DNA from: Odobenus rosmarus divergens
Taxonomy: Eukaryota; Chordata; Mammalia; Carnivora; Odobenidae
Assembly: GCF_000321225.1 (NCBI RefSeq)
Contig: NW_004451414.1
Coordinates: forward strand, 314,784-378,783
DNA length: 64,000 nucleotides
Direction: 5' to 3'
Shown here: piece by piece, positions 21,504 through 33,800 of the stretch
How positions within the stretch are numbered: the first letter of the stretch is position 1
Layout of the letters: every line of letters begins with the position of its first letter
Notes under the pieces: generated by a model
Database searches by the model: none
The model's input: the letters and a program-made list of their open reading frames with translations, nothing else
Told to the model about the DNA's origin: nothing
Made by a program: the position numbers and the translations under genes

Positions 21504-22690
21504 CCCAATTACTAGCTGCATGTAGGCAAAAGTACACAAAAGTTAAAACTACTTATATAGGAAATGAAGTGCGCTGTACCACATGATGGAACTAATACAT
21601 GAAATGGACATAAAATTCTCCAAAGCATAAATTTAAAAGGAATATAGATTTTGTTTGATCATGAGGGGAAACATGATAACAAGAGCTTTGTTCTTGTCCA
21701 GCTCTGCCATTGGCTAGCTCTGTGAGCTCTGTAAGACACAGTGAGGTCCATAACAAGCTTATGGGTCACACAATTTAAATTATGGTGGCAGGGCATTGAT
21801 TTGCACAATACAACAATACAATTCAGATGTGCAATAGCAACAAAACAAATGAAAGTCCTAGTTGTCCCACAACTAATCACATCGTTGTGAGGCTCTCTTT
21901 CCCATGGTGGAAAGACCATAGGGGAAAATGAAATACTTAAATTTGACAAGTCAATATGATTTGATCTCAAGTTTTAAAAAGTCTCCTTCAGTGCAACAAT
22001 TTTATGTGGACAAATAGTCAATTCAAACTCACACTCAGAGCTAAGTTCTTCCCTCTTTCTTGAATTTCAATATTCTCCCTTTCCTTCCTTCTTCACAGTA
22101 TAGTATCTGAGTAGAGGGCAAGTCTACTATGTATCTGCTTCTTGGTAGGGCTGAGGCATCTGGTCTACCTGCTTTCCTTCCCTCACTGCTCTCCAGTGTA
22201 CATGTCATTGGTGCAGACAGGCTCCTGGGCACTTTCTACCAGTGTCTGTGGAAGTATAGCTAATCCTAGCTATTTAGGGTGTTATGCTCACCCCTGCTCC
22301 TTAGTGTCCTGAATATAGCGGTCAAAACAAATCAAGAAGTAAATGTCTGAGAAAGTATGGGAACAACCATCTTATTCCAACTCCACCCACAACATCAATA
22401 ACCATCTATAGTAGATGACTCAACATGTTTTATCTCCAGTCCTATTCCTTGAGCAGCTGACATATGTGGCTAACTACTACTTCATATCTCCATCTGGTGC
22501 CTGAAAGACACCTCAAATTGAATATATTCAACCAAATTCATCATCTTAATCCCCCCCAAATCTGGCCTTATTTTAGTTTTCCTTACAACTGTAAGTACAT
22601 CTACCATCTACCAGCTATTTGAGCTAGGAATTTAGAGTTCATTCTTAAAAGCCTCTCTACCTCATCAGGTGCAATTATTTTAACCTCCTA
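21500..22690. other. Unique spacer, no gene seen
   Basis: Unremarkable A/T-rich to mixed DNA. The 103-codon minus-strand frame (21659-21970) shows no known domain. Confidence 0.5.
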
Positions 22691-23470
22691 ATTACCTCAC
22701 AGATCTGACCCCTTCCTCTCTGTCTTCACTGCCCCATGTCTCTCAACTGGGCTTCCTCAACGGCCTCCTGACTGCTTTCCCTGTATCCATTCTGGCCTTT
22801 TAATCTGCTTTCCACCTCAGCCAGAGGGATATTTGCTAAGTAAACACAGTGCCTGCAGCACACACGTGCATGCACACGCACATGCGCACATGCACACACG
22901 CACACATACTTCTTAAAACTCTAGTTGGCATTCTATTATTCTAAGAGAAAGACCAAACTATTTCACACGCATCTCAGAATCCTATGTCATCTGACCCCCA
23001 CTTGCCTCTGCAGCTCCCCTTACACACTTGCCTTCACTCCCTGAGTTCCCGTGACACTGGCCCAATTTCAACCTCTCCATCTGAAAGGCTCCTTCCTGAC
23101 ACAGAGCCTCTGTCTCTGCTATTCCCTCTGTCTGGAAGGCTCCTCTCTCCACTTAACCCTCCTTTTCCTGGCTAACAGTAACTCTTCCTTTGAACCTCTC
23201 CTTAGCATCATTTCCTCGGGGAGCCTTTCTAACCTTCCTGATGATGATGAAGTGATCCCCTTGGGAAATGTACTTTCTCTCAGCCCTCAGTTTACATGTA
23301 TTCATATGATTCTTTGATTAATGGACATCCCCTTTTACTAGATTATAAGCTTCCTGAGAGGAGGAACTGTATCTGCTTTACTCACCACTTTATCTTTGGC
23401 ATTCTGAACCATGCATGGTACATAGTAAGGTGATGTCATACATATTTTTTATTTCCACTCATTGAGTGCA
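22690..23470 (+). repeat. L2 LINE, 3' region, sense
   Basis: A long, readable L2. It has CTTCCTCAACGGCCTCCTGA, CATCTGACCCCCACTTGCCTC, GCTATTCCCTCTGTCTGGAA, CCTTTGAACCTCTCCTTAGCA, and the terminus TAGATTATAAGCTTCCTGAGAGG...GGTACATAGTAAG. Short frames at 22984-23317 are translations of this LINE 3' region, not genes. An (AC)n-like tract (22855-22910) lies inside. Confidence 0.88.
22855..22910. repeat. (CA)n-like tract in L2
   Basis: Alternating CA/CG-containing purine-pyrimidine repeats (ACACGTGCATGCACACGCAC), a degenerate microsatellite with Z-DNA-like alternation. Confidence 0.9.
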
Positions 23471-23570
23471 TAACTGATTGAATGAAATCCATCCAGAAAC
23501 TCTTTGATGATTATATTTTTTAAAATATAATAAGTTATTGATATTTGTGGAATTGACTGTCAACGGGAGA

Positions 23571-23700
23571 AATGTTTTTAGATTGGAGATTTTGACAGCT
23601 GTTTATGCCACCTATTAGCTTGGTACGCTTTGGAAAATAATTTAACTCAGCAGCAGCATTAAAATAATAATACCTGTTTTCTGTTTTCAATCACAAAACT
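23571..23700 (+). repeat. Weak MIR, sense
   Basis: Only the order GCCACCTATTAGCTTGGTACG, AATAATTTAACTCAGCAGC and AATAATAATACCTGTTTTC supports MIR. Confidence 0.4.
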
Positions 23701-23894
23701 ACAGATAAATATAGTCAAGTATTATACAAATGTAAGGCATTATGATTTTATTAGCAAAGTTTAAAGGCTTTCTATGCAAAAGCCACAAAAAAATACATAA
23801 GAACACATAATTAATGTTGAAAAAAGCCTATGATTTCCCCCACAGACTTTAATCTTATATTAGTCAATACGATGTTTAATCAAATGTTACGCTA

Positions 23895-24125
23895 AATATT
23901 TATGGAACGTTCTTTAGGTAACGAATACCTTGCAAAAAAATATCTATTTCCTATCATGTAACCATTATTATAGTTCAGTTCCATGGGTGGTAGCAGCTCC
24001 TTCCCCATAGATGAGGAAACTGAGCTTTAAGCAGGTAACTGCCTTGTCCAAGGTCATGAGCTAGTAAGGGATGAGCGAGGGTTCCAACACCTGGTGTCTG
24101 TGACTTCAAAACCATCCATGCTTCT
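23895..24125 (-). repeat. MIR, antisense
   Basis: Clear antisense core: CCCATAGATGAGGAAACTGAG, GGTAACTGCCTTGTCCAAGG, TCATGAGCTAGTAAGGGATG, GACTTCAAAACCATCCATGC. Confidence 0.88.
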
Positions 24126-25588
24126 GGAAATTTGGGCTAATTTAAAGGAGAAATTTTATCAAACAAAAGTAGCATTTCACTTTTTTTGGTGGTGGGGGAG
24201 AAGATCATTATTAAAACCCAAATTAGTAGCCTAGAAAATGGCCGTCAAGAAATAACTCAAAGACCTGAGAAGAAAGTATAGAGATAGAAATCATGAAGGA
24301 AAAGTTTAGAGACTTAGACTCTCTATGTCCAGAAGACCTAACAAATGAATAACAGATACTTTAGAAGGACAAAGGGACATAGATAAGAGGAGGTAGTAGT
24401 TACACAAATAAATGGAGAAAATGTTTGTGAGATAATGAAAGACTTAAGTCTACAAGATTGAAAGGGCTCTCTGATTTCAAGCCTGGAATATTCTTAGGCA
24501 TGCCCCAATAAAATTTCTGATCTCTTAAGTAAGGATAAAGAGAAAAAAAATCTTAAACACCACCAAGAAAGAAAAAAAAAGCTACCTACATGGGAAGAAA
24601 AGAAATCAGACTGGCTCTCAGAACATTGGAAGTTAAACAATAGAATGAAATCTACAGATAAGAGAAAAGACTGCAACTGAATTCTATACCCTATGGAAGT
24701 AGGATCACCCTTCCATGAAGGATGTGCAAGACTTCAGAGAGTGAATCATGCATAGAGTCCATCTAAGGAAAATAACTGAAGAACATTCACTTAAATAAAA
24801 AGTGAAACCAAAAAGAAACCTCAAGATGAAAAAAATAAATAAATAAAAGAGCAGTGAGCAAATAAACCTGATTGACTTGTACATAAATCTTGGTGCAGAT
24901 ACATGTAGAGCTGAAGATATAGGTATAAAAAAAATAAGGACAAATGATCTGATATTGCCCAACAGAGGGTTAAAGAGGGATGCTTGAAATAGCAGAGGAG
25001 GAGAACACCAATAGATACGAATTCCCAGCAAAATCTAGAAATTGAGAGTGAGGAAAAAAGAAAGGATTCCAAAAGTTCAATGGTAGAAAGAGAGGAAAGA
25101 AAAGTGAAAGGAAAAGAATTTTAATAGTCTCATCCTGTAGGGTGGGGGGGAACTGGAGAAATAGAACACCCCACAGTGAAAGCGCTCTAAGTTAGGGAAA
25201 TAGTTTATTCATCTGCTGGAAGACGATCATTAAGAAAAGGGAAAAATACACTACCGCTTCCAAATTAACAAGGAGAAAGAAACAGAATGAATATCAACTA
25301 AAACCAGCTAGGTTAAGAAAAAGGAAACAAAGTAATGAAATGCAAAGATTGAAGAAATAAAGTCATTATACTGAATGTGAATACATTGAAGTATCCTAGT
25401 CAAATACCAAGACTGTCAGCTCAGATTATATTTATATTGCTATTTGCAGAAAACACACTTAAGTTGAGTGATAAAGAATGACGGAAAATGAAAAGATCAG
25501 CAAGGAAATACCTGACAAATGCAAACAAAAACAAAACAGATATGGGATTATTAATACCAGATAAGATGAAATTTAAAGTTAAAGCATT

Positions 25589-25792
25589 GGGCGCCTGGAT
25601 GGCTCAGTTATTAAGCGTCTGCCTTCGACTCAGGTCATGATCCCAGGGTCCTGGAATCGAGCCCCGCATCGGGCTCCTTGCTCAGCGGGAAGCCTGTTTC
25701 TCCCTCTCCCACTCCCACTGCTTGTGTTCCCTCTCTTGCCATCTCTCTCTCTTTGTCAAATAAATAAATAAATAAAATCTTTAAAAAAAAAT
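25589..25792 (+). mobile_element. CanSINE with 14-bp target duplication
   Basis: Full-length CanSINE with a long (AAAT)n tail. AAAGTTAAAGCATT is repeated exactly at 25575-25588 and 25793-25806. Confidence 0.97.
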
Positions 25793-25877
25793 AAAGTTAA
25801 AGCATTATAGAAGATTGAAAGAATCATTAGGTACTGGTAAAAAGTACAGTTTAGGAATTTCTCTAAAATCATTGTAG

Positions 25878-26079
25878 AGGCACCTGGGTGGCTCAGTTGG
25901 TTAAGTGTCTGCCTTTGGTTCAGGTCGTGATCTTGGAGTCCTGGGATCCAGCCTGTGTTGGGCTCCCTGCTCAGCAGGGAGTCTGCTTCTCCCTCTCCCT
26001 CTGCCCCTCCCTCCCAGCTTGTGCTCTCTCTCGCTATCTCAAATAAATAAAATCTTTAAAAAATAAATAAATAAAAAGC
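25878..26079 (+). mobile_element. CanSINE, older subtype
   Basis: CanSINE with CAGGTCGTGATCTTGGAGTC and the TCCCTCTGCCCCTCCCTCC block typical of the older subtype. Target copies AAAATCATTGTAG and AAATCATTATAAA flank it. Confidence 0.94.
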
Positions 26080-26281
26080 AAATCATTATAAACTATATGT
26101 ACTAAAAAAGCGGCAGCTAAATAGGTGGAGCAAAAGCTACTCTCTCTGTATAAGGAAAACCTGAAGAAAACGCAACTGTAATACAGTTCGCTCAGAACCC
26201 AGTCATCAAGGGTACATAAGGATAAAAGAACGTAATGGTACAGTCAATAAATTTGACTTCATAGACATACGCAGCAGGGCA

Positions 26282-26480
26282 CAGGAGGTGGTTTGTACCA
26301 GCTTTGGAGAACTCGTTGTGAGTATGGCCGCCCCACCTCCATATTGAGTGATGTCACGCTGCTGGCTAGAAACAGGCCACGGTGGCCATAGATACACCTC
26401 GAAACACAAACACTACAGATGCTGCAAAGCATCAACTCCAGAGTGCTGGCTGTTCAACTTTCATCAGCTCACCACTGGGT
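26282..26480. repeat. Unidentified insert within L1
   Basis: Between two blocks of L1 ORF2 lies about 190 bp of GC-richer text (CCGCCCCACCTCCATATTGAG, TGATGTCACGCTGCTGGC, CACGGTGGCCATAG). It does not read as L1. It contains a CRE-like TGATGTCACG. It could be a short DNA transposon or LTR piece. No terminal repeats are obvious. Confidence 0.45.
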
Positions 26481-27544
26481 AGCTACATGAAAATTTACAT
26501 TTAAATAGAGAATATAGTTTTTCTCATATACTCAGGGAACATTTTGAAAAATTAATCATGTACTTGATTCAAAACCTTAACAGATTCTAAAACTGGAGAC
26601 TTTTTACAAACTACATTCTTCTGATCGTGCGCCAAGGACACTTGAAATAAGTAATATAAAAATGACAAGAATTATGACAGACAATTTAGAAACATACTCC
26701 TAGTAAGTGCTAGAGCAAAAGAGCACAATAAAAGGGAAATCAGAATCATCTAGAAAGCAAGGAAAGGGAGAACCATTCATTCAGAATCTACGCAGACAAA
26801 TGTAAAGCTCTACTCCAAAGAAATTGTATAGCCTTAAATGCCTTTATTATTAAAGAAGAAAGAGTAAGGACAAATAATGCAAAGAGTCGAAGAACTAATC
26901 TTAAGAAACTGGAAAGAAAAAAAACCACAACATGAACCAAGAAGCAATAGAAAGAGAATTAATAACAATAACAAATGCAACTAACAAAACAGAAAACACG
27001 GACTAGAAAGGTTAAAAAAAAAAAAGAAGAAAGCTGAAAACTGACTCTGGAAGGAAAAAAATAGATAATTTTTTCATCAGGATCTTGAATTAAAAAGAAA
27101 CCAAGATAGCAAACATAGAGCAATATTAAAAATAAGAAAAGAAATATAACCACAGATGTAGGAGTAATTAAGAAAATGAAACTAAGGAGACACATTTGAA
27201 AATGCTTTTCCTGCAAAACACAAATTCTTTAAACTGATCTAAGAAGAAAAAGAAAACTCAAATATTCCAATGATGCTAAAATTGGAAAAGAGATTAAAAG
27301 TCCACCATTCAAAATAGCACAAGACCATCTGGGTTCATAGCTACGTTTTAGCCATCTTTTAAAGAACAGACAAATATTTCTTTAACCTATTCCATTCCTA
27401 GGAAGAAGATAAAAATGTCTCTAGTTAACTTTTAGAAGATAAAATTATTCTAATATCAAATCTCATAAACAAACCTGATCAAAATGTTTTTAAGAAAGAA
27501 GAGAGGAAGAGAAAGAAAACTTTCTTCTAGATGTTATTTCCATA

Positions 27545-27645
27545 AGAATGGGGATGTTTATGCTTAAATACTAGCCTCAGCACCCAGACTAATACTTGAC
27601 AGAAAGCAGGTGCTCAATAAACATCTTTTGAATGAATAATAGACC
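27545..27645 (+). repeat. L2 3'-end-like fragment in L1
   Basis: Ends AGCAGGTGCTCAATAAACAT and TTTTGAATGAATAA, the sense terminus of L2. L1 ORF2 text continues on both sides. Confidence 0.6.
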
Positions 27646-28095
27646 AATTTTCCTCATGGATAAAGATGCCAAAACTAAAAACAAATGTTAGTAAATAGAA
27701 TCTGACAACACATCAAAATATTTATAGCATATTAACAGATGCTGAAAAGACATTTGATATCCTAATGTCATAAAGTATTTTAATTAAAATCAGACATTAC
27801 AGATGGAATGATATATAATACCAAAATTCTTTATTATTGTGAAAATTCTAGCCAATTCAGCAAGTAAAAAAAAGTAAAATAATGAATATAAGCATCAAAA
27901 GGGAAAAAAGGAGTAATATATTATTGTTGATGCATGCTCCTATACATTGAAAACCCAAATATCTTGGAGAAATTTCCATAGGAAGCATTGAGTGACAAAA
28001 TCAAAATGCACTAAAGTGGACATAATATCTCATCCCCTAAAGCAATAGCAAAAAGAACACAAATATCCAAGAGGGAGAGAGATTTGTAAGCATGG

Positions 28096-29310
28096 CAAGA
28101 TATATAGAAGGTTATTTTGGATTAACATGTGTCAAAGAACTGAGTGAAGGAAGACTAACCGGAAGGAAAAGCCAGGTAAAATTCAAAATGCACCTACACA
28201 TACACACTTATGCAAAATTATGTAACTATATGCATTTATGCAAAATTATATATACTGCACATATAAAACATATAAAGAAATTAAGTTAACTTTTTATTTT
28301 TATTAGCAAAATAGTTTTTAAAGGATTCATTTTTTTTTTATTTTTAAAGGATAGCCTTGCTTCAAAGGAAGGTACAGAATGAAATAATTCAGAGGTTATC
28401 CTTCCCAACTACAACCCAAAGAGTTGAGAGGAAGATTGAGAACACAGAGCATAAACTCCAACACCATCTCCTTCTAGGGCACTGCCCTAGAACCCCCGGC
28501 CTGCTTCCTAACACGGTCTTTCTCTGCAACTTTCCATAGGGAATGCCCTCCAACTGCTTGGTGATTTATTAGCCATAAGAAGGAATTAGCCAACAACCAC
28601 AAGTGTGGGCAGCTCGATGTAATTTCTCCACCAACGGGCCCCATTAGAGGGTCAGTTTCATTCCTTTACGTTCCTGCTCAAATAACTGGATGATTAAAAT
28701 TTCTAATTGTTTCTTTTCTCTAAGCTTCTTCTAATCCCTCTGCTGCACAATTATAACACCAGGAGTAGGTGAGACTGTCTCAAAGAGCCTTCCTTCTAAA
28801 GCAGCAACCCCCCACCCCGTTCATTTGACCATGGTTTTCTGAAAAGGGTAGCTCATTAAACATTCAGAGGGATGCCCATGAGGTATACTCCATGGTTGAA
28901 TGGATGGTTCCAATGTGTTCAGTGATGCTAGAAATATTCAGTGTATTTTATCTTATAAAGTAATAAAGATATTAGCAAGTCTAAATCATCTTATTCATTA
29001 AAATTGAAATATGTTTAATCTTACATTTTTGTTATAAACTTGGGATAAAAAATATTTTAATATAAGAAGTGAATTTTTTATTCTTTATTACTTACCCTCT
29101 TAGGCATATTTTGTATCCTGGTGCAGTACCAAGATTATTCTTATATTTGTTTTCACTGTGGCATTATTTAAAAATCCCAGCTCACACAAAGTCATGGGAA
29201 CAAAGATGCACATACATGTTATGTCTTGAGATATTTGGATATTCTTAAATTGGACTAATCTAAAAAGTATTGATTGTTTCATTATGAACAATCACCTTTT
29301 CCTTTTCTTT
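28096..29310. other. Mostly unique spacer; conserved-block candidate inside
   Basis: 28140-28290 is A/T-rich with CACATACACAC-like simple text. 28600-28780 is mixed-composition unique DNA. 28281-28350 is T-rich. No exon recognised. Confidence 0.5.
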
Positions 29311-29546
29311 TCTTCTTTTTTAGAGGGAGAAAGAGAGAGCAAGTGGGGGGTGAGGGGTGACAGAGGGGGAGGGACAGAAGGGGAGGAGAGAGGGACAGAG
29401 GGAAGGAGAGAGAATATCTTAAGCAAGCTCCACTGCTCTGCTCAGCATGCAGCCTAAGTTAGGGCTCGATCTCACGACCCTGAGATCATGACCTGAGCAG
29501 AAATCAATAGTCGGTCACTTAACCGACTGAGCCACCCAGGCACCCC
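29311..29546 (-). mobile_element. Old CanSINE with GA-rich expansion
   Basis: Ends GAGCCACCCAGGCACCCC with GATCTCACGACCCTGAGATC inside. The GA/GGGA-rich half (29320-29410) is longer than usual, as if the purine tract had expanded. Confidence 0.9.
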
Positions 29547-29938
29547 ATTATCTTCTTCTTTTTAAAGAAACTACAGGCTTTGATTGTTCATCTTCAATCT
29601 TGCAATAGTCCTTTGTGTTTTTTAAATTAATATATAACTTTGATAACTACAAAATTATGCTCTTTTGATTAAAACTCTTTAAGCTATACTTGGTTCATGA
29701 CAGACTAGTTTGTTTATTTAAAATATTTAATTAACGATTAACATTCAATAGCACAATAACACTCATCACCTTTAACCGCCCTCCCGAAATCAAGAGAGAC
29801 CTATATGTAGATTACAGAAAAACTGAGGGGATCTGGAGCCCCATTTCTTGGCAGTTAGCTCATTATAGCAAAATAAAACTTACAAGTATAAGGTGGAATG
29901 TCTTTCTAGAGACAAATATAGCTTGTCTACATATTTTT

Positions 29939-30106
29939 TTAAAGATTTTATTTACTTGACAGAGAGAGACGCAGCAAAAGAGGGAATACAAGCAGGGGGA
30001 GTGGGAGAGGGAGAAGCAGGCTTGCCGCTGAGCAGAGATCCCAGGACCCCGAGATCACAACCCGAGCCGAAGGCAGACGCTCGACGACTGAGCCACCCAG
30101 GCACCC
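29939..30106 (-). mobile_element. CanSINE with target duplication
   Basis: Minus-strand CanSINE ending CTGAGCCACCCAGGCACCC. Target copies CTTGTCTACATATTTTTT and CTTGTCTATATATTTTTT flank it. A short internal deletion removes part of the tRNA-derived half (GAGCAGAGATCCCAGGAC). Confidence 0.94.
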
Positions 30107-30364
30107 TTGTCTATATATTTTTTAAAAGCTTAATTTCTCCTATTAATATGAATCTGGCCCAATTCCTTGCAAAATAATATCCAGGTCATTTCACAGTAAA
30201 GATACACCTGTCCTTCCTCATATTAACAAGCAGCAGCTAGTTGCACACTGAAATCACCCTTTTTCTAGTCCTAAAATTTCCCCTTTGTCCCCCAAAGGGG
30301 AAACAGATATCTCAGTCTATCCTGACACAACACATTGTTGTCATTACTTGATGAATACCCAGCT

Positions 30365-30490
30365 TTTCCCCACTAGAGTGTAAACTCTGTGAAGTCAGAA
30401 TCCTTGTCTATCTGGATCCCCAGTGTCATTGTTTCTTGAGCTTTGTATAGTTCCTGGAACATAGTAGGAACTCAGTATCTGTGGAACCAA
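30365..30490 (+). repeat. L2 3' end, sense
   Basis: L2 terminus: CACTAGAGTGTAAACTCTGTG, ATCCCCAGTGTCATTG, TGGAACATAGTAGGAACTCAG. Confidence 0.85.
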
Positions 30491-33265
30491 GAAGAGGAGG
30501 AATGGGGAGAGGAAGGAAGGAAAGAAAGAAGTCAGGAAGCAAACAGCCATATAATAATAAATGATAGCTTCTTGTTCAATAAGTGGTCAAGATTATTATC
30601 GCTGTCACTACTCACATTTTATGGATGGAGTTCTAAGTCCATTTGCTTGCATTTACAAAGACTTCATTAGTCCTTCAGACATTTTGTTGGGCTTTCGCTA
30701 CAATATAATCATATTTCCAGGCTAACGTCTCTGAAAGAAATTTACTGTGGCTTCTGTTTTACTTCTAAGCGAAGCATAAGGTATCAACATTTCCAAACAA
30801 AACAAAACAAAAAAAGTTTTCCTGAAGATATTTGAACCAAGAACAGCGAGTTATGTTTTCACGAGGAAATGGATTTTCGATTAAATGGCAAATTCCTTCA
30901 AATGGCTATTTCATAGAGTTCTCGGCAAAACGGTGTTTTTTAAAATTTACGTGTTTAAATTTAGATCACTGAAAAGTCCATTTCAAGAATGTTTTCTGAA
31001 CACAGAAAGAGCATCTTCACTCAGTTGTGAAGAAGGCCAATCTTCTTCTACTGTACACTTTCACTCAGCATTTTGCTCTTCTGAGCTAGAAAAACAGGCA
31101 ACGACACTCTGTTAGCCTTTAAACTTTCTATTACAGTCCACATCATCATCTCAAGAGCACTATTATATTTTAGCGCTTTTCAGAAAAGTTATCATACTCA
31201 AAAAATATGGCTATTTGTCAACATCCTCATCTCTACCAAGATGAATTCTCGCTTTCCCTGCCTTTCTCACCTGGAATGCTTTCTCAGTGTTTGAAATCAT
31301 TTTAAACTGAAAAATTCTCCATCTTTGTTGGTTTTATCCAAAAAAATGGAAATGATGTGTTATTACTGTCCACACCGTCCTAACCCTCACCCATGGCAGA
31401 CATCACTAATTGATTATGGCAAACCCAGTGCCTAGATTTGAACACAGAGTACCTCTCAACCTGGGCTTCCAGGCAGTCACCCACAATTATTTAGACTGTT
31501 TATGGTGAGAGAACACTTGTTTTGCCAGAGCTAGTCTAGAAACTACCTGAAAGTTAGGGCAATTAGCCACCTTGAGATCTATGTCAGTTCTATTATTCAT
31601 TCCTATCTACAAATTATTTTACCCCCCAAAGTTGGGAGAGACAACTCAAGCAATCTTTCATACTCCAGAATAGTAAAATTTCAACATTTATCATGCTGTT
31701 GTCAGCCATCAAGTAAGAGAGTAGCAACTAGGTATAGGTTTAAGTAGTAGTAGTTGTGTGTCCTATGGAAAGATTGCAGTGGTCTCTTTAGATCTTGTAT
31801 AAATCAAGAAAAAGTAAGTACGTGAGAAGTCAGTAAGATGCATGTTATTGGAAATGTAGAATAAAGTTGGTCTTGGGCAAAGAGGAGTGGAAAAGAGATC
31901 CCAAGAAGAAAGGGAGAGAGTATAGAACTAAAACCCATTCAGGCTGACAAAACATGGGCCAAGAAAGGAATGAATTCTGCTGCAGGATGGGAGGCCGAGA
32001 GTGTGAAAGAATCAACTAGTCCAAACCTACCACATTTTACCTCAAACAGTGTGGTGTCTGTGGCACTTTTGCATGTATGTTTGTGTTATGGTCCATCTAC
32101 TCACACAAGTTTTCATTTAGTGGTACAGCATGTTTTTACAACTGAAGCGATGGAATAGGGATGCCTCCTGATTATGAAGTAAACTGGAAGAGGGAGTGGG
32201 TAATGACTTGGGTTGATAACCTTCAGAGCCCAAACCCAAGCAATAATCACACATTCCCACCATTTTCCCTATGGAAGTGGCAAGAACGTACCATTGGTTA
32301 ATAGGTTAATATTTTTAGCAGGCAAAATTTTACTAATCTATATGTTTAAAATGATTACATGCTCTCTATAAGATAAATACCCTTTATTGAACTACAAGAG
32401 AATATTTGGGTAGCAGAAATTAACTTCTAGGTACATCTTTCTTTTTTTCAATCCCCCAAGATCCATGATCAAAGCTGTTCTAAGAGTTGTAATACTAAAG
32501 GAAAGTATTGTTTTTCTTGTACAGAGGGATGGTCTTCCCAACCCAGGATCTATGGAAGGCATCATTTTGGTGCTTTCCACAGCAATGGGAATAAGTCTGT
32601 CCTGAGCAATCCACATCACCTACCTGGACCCCATTACAAGCATACCTGTTAGACAGTACAATTTGAGGTCATGGCCTCATTTGTAAAATTTTTTTTGCAA
32701 AACCGGGAATTGAATATGTGAACTTGTTCTCATATGAATGTCAATTGTGGGAGCTCAGTGGAGATACATTGTCTTTCCTATTCTTCTGGAAATAATAATC
32801 CAGCTTCCAGCTACCTTAATATTATGTAAAGTCCTGGTTAAATAAATAAATAACAAATAAAAAACCTTGCCTTGAGGACCTGAGATCCACTCTGACTCCT
32901 CTCACATAGGTCCCTAGCTAATACTAAAAGCATAATATGATTTTTATAAAGATGGGGATGTGCCTCGGCATAAAATAAAATATGGTGTTATCAGAAGGAA
33001 GCCAGAGGAGTTTATGAAGGTTCAAAATCTTCCCCATATTTTTCTGTTTTGCTAAATATAGAACCGATGAATCATATGAATGGGTGTGCTCAGCGTTCCT
33101 CTCCCCAGCTCCAAGCTCTCTTCCTTTTGGGAGGGGGTGGCTTGAAATGTGGAACACTGTCTCAGCTCGCTTTCAACCTTCTGGTCTCCCAACAAAGCCC
33201 TAGAAGTCTAGAAACTGTTACCAATGTTTCCCTGGTCCAACTGGAGACACAATTTCAGGAGAGAA
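30491..33265. other. Unique region of 2.8 kb, no gene seen
   Basis: No repeat recognised over almost the whole stretch. 30720-31130 keeps several CpGs in A/T-rich DNA (see findings). Short frames at 30443-30670, 30885-31115 and 31970-32158 have no known motif. Confidence 0.5.
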
Positions 33266-33269
33266 TGAA

Positions 33270-33800
33270 ATACTCTGTATCAGTCAGAATTCCCCAGAGA
33301 AGCAGAAAGCAGAATCACATTTATTTATGGATATATACATATAGAGATAGAGATTATTTATATAGAGAGAGAGAAAGAGAGAGATTATATATATATATAT
33401 GAAATATAAATAGGATATATGTACACATATATAAACACACATTTATATATATATGTTACATATATGTGTGTACACACACACACACACACACACACAGTCT
33501 TGAGTCCAAAATCTACAGGGCAAACCAGCAGGCTGGAAGCTCAGGCAGGGTTTCTATGTCACAGTCTTGAGGCAATCCTTCTTCTTCCTAAAAGCTCAGT
33601 TTCTGTACTAAATAAATTCAGCTGATTATATAAGTGCCACTCACATTGTCAAGGGCAATCTCTTTCATATAAAATCACTTGTAACCGTAAATGTTAATCA
33701 CATCTACAAAATACCTTTGCGACATCTAGGCTAGTGTTTGACCAAACAACTGGGCACAACAGTCTAGCCAAGTTGACAATTAAAATTAACCATCATGCAT
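33270..33800 (+). repeat. Interspersed repeat, fuller copy of the one at 818-1185
   Basis: Head TCAGTCAGAATTCCCCAGAG, AAGCAGAAAGCAGAATCAC. A microsatellite follows, then AGTCCAAAATCTACAGGGC, CAGCAGGCTGGAAGCTCAGG, TGACCAAACAACTGGGC, AGCCAAGTTGACAATTAAA and ATTAACCATCATGC. It is a known mammalian pattern whose family I cannot name with certainty. The ORFs at 33049-33402 and 33419-33625 run through it and its microsatellite. Confidence 0.7.
33328..33500. repeat. Compound microsatellite inside the repeat
   Basis: (TATA)n, (GA)n, again (TA)n, ending in an uninterrupted (AC)n run at 33473-33496. Confidence 0.95.

Larger units (their letters stand above)
24190..28095 (+). mobile_element. Old L1, ORF1 end through ORF2, decayed
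   Basis: The order follows L1. ORF1-like A-rich text comes first (24200-25330). The start of ORF2 follows (ACTGTCAGCTCAGATTATAT, GCAGAAAACACACTTAAG, about 25410-25460), then endonuclease and reverse-transcriptase text (TATAGCCTTAAATGCC, AACTGACTCTGG, TTCCTCATGGATAAAGATGCC). Frames are destroyed; antisense frames at 24494-25072 and 26959-27216 are shadows. CanSINEs sit at 25589-25792 and 25878-26079. A non-L1 insert lies at 26282-26480 and an L2-like piece at 27545-27645. Confidence 0.8.

Noticed and set aside
24705..25072. Two overlapping minus-strand hydrophobic frames
   Set aside because: Antisense of A-rich L1 text.
33330..33500. Tandem GA/TA/CA repeats considered as a CRISPR-like array
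   Set aside because: Simple-sequence microsatellite; no spaced repeats, and the genome is mammalian.
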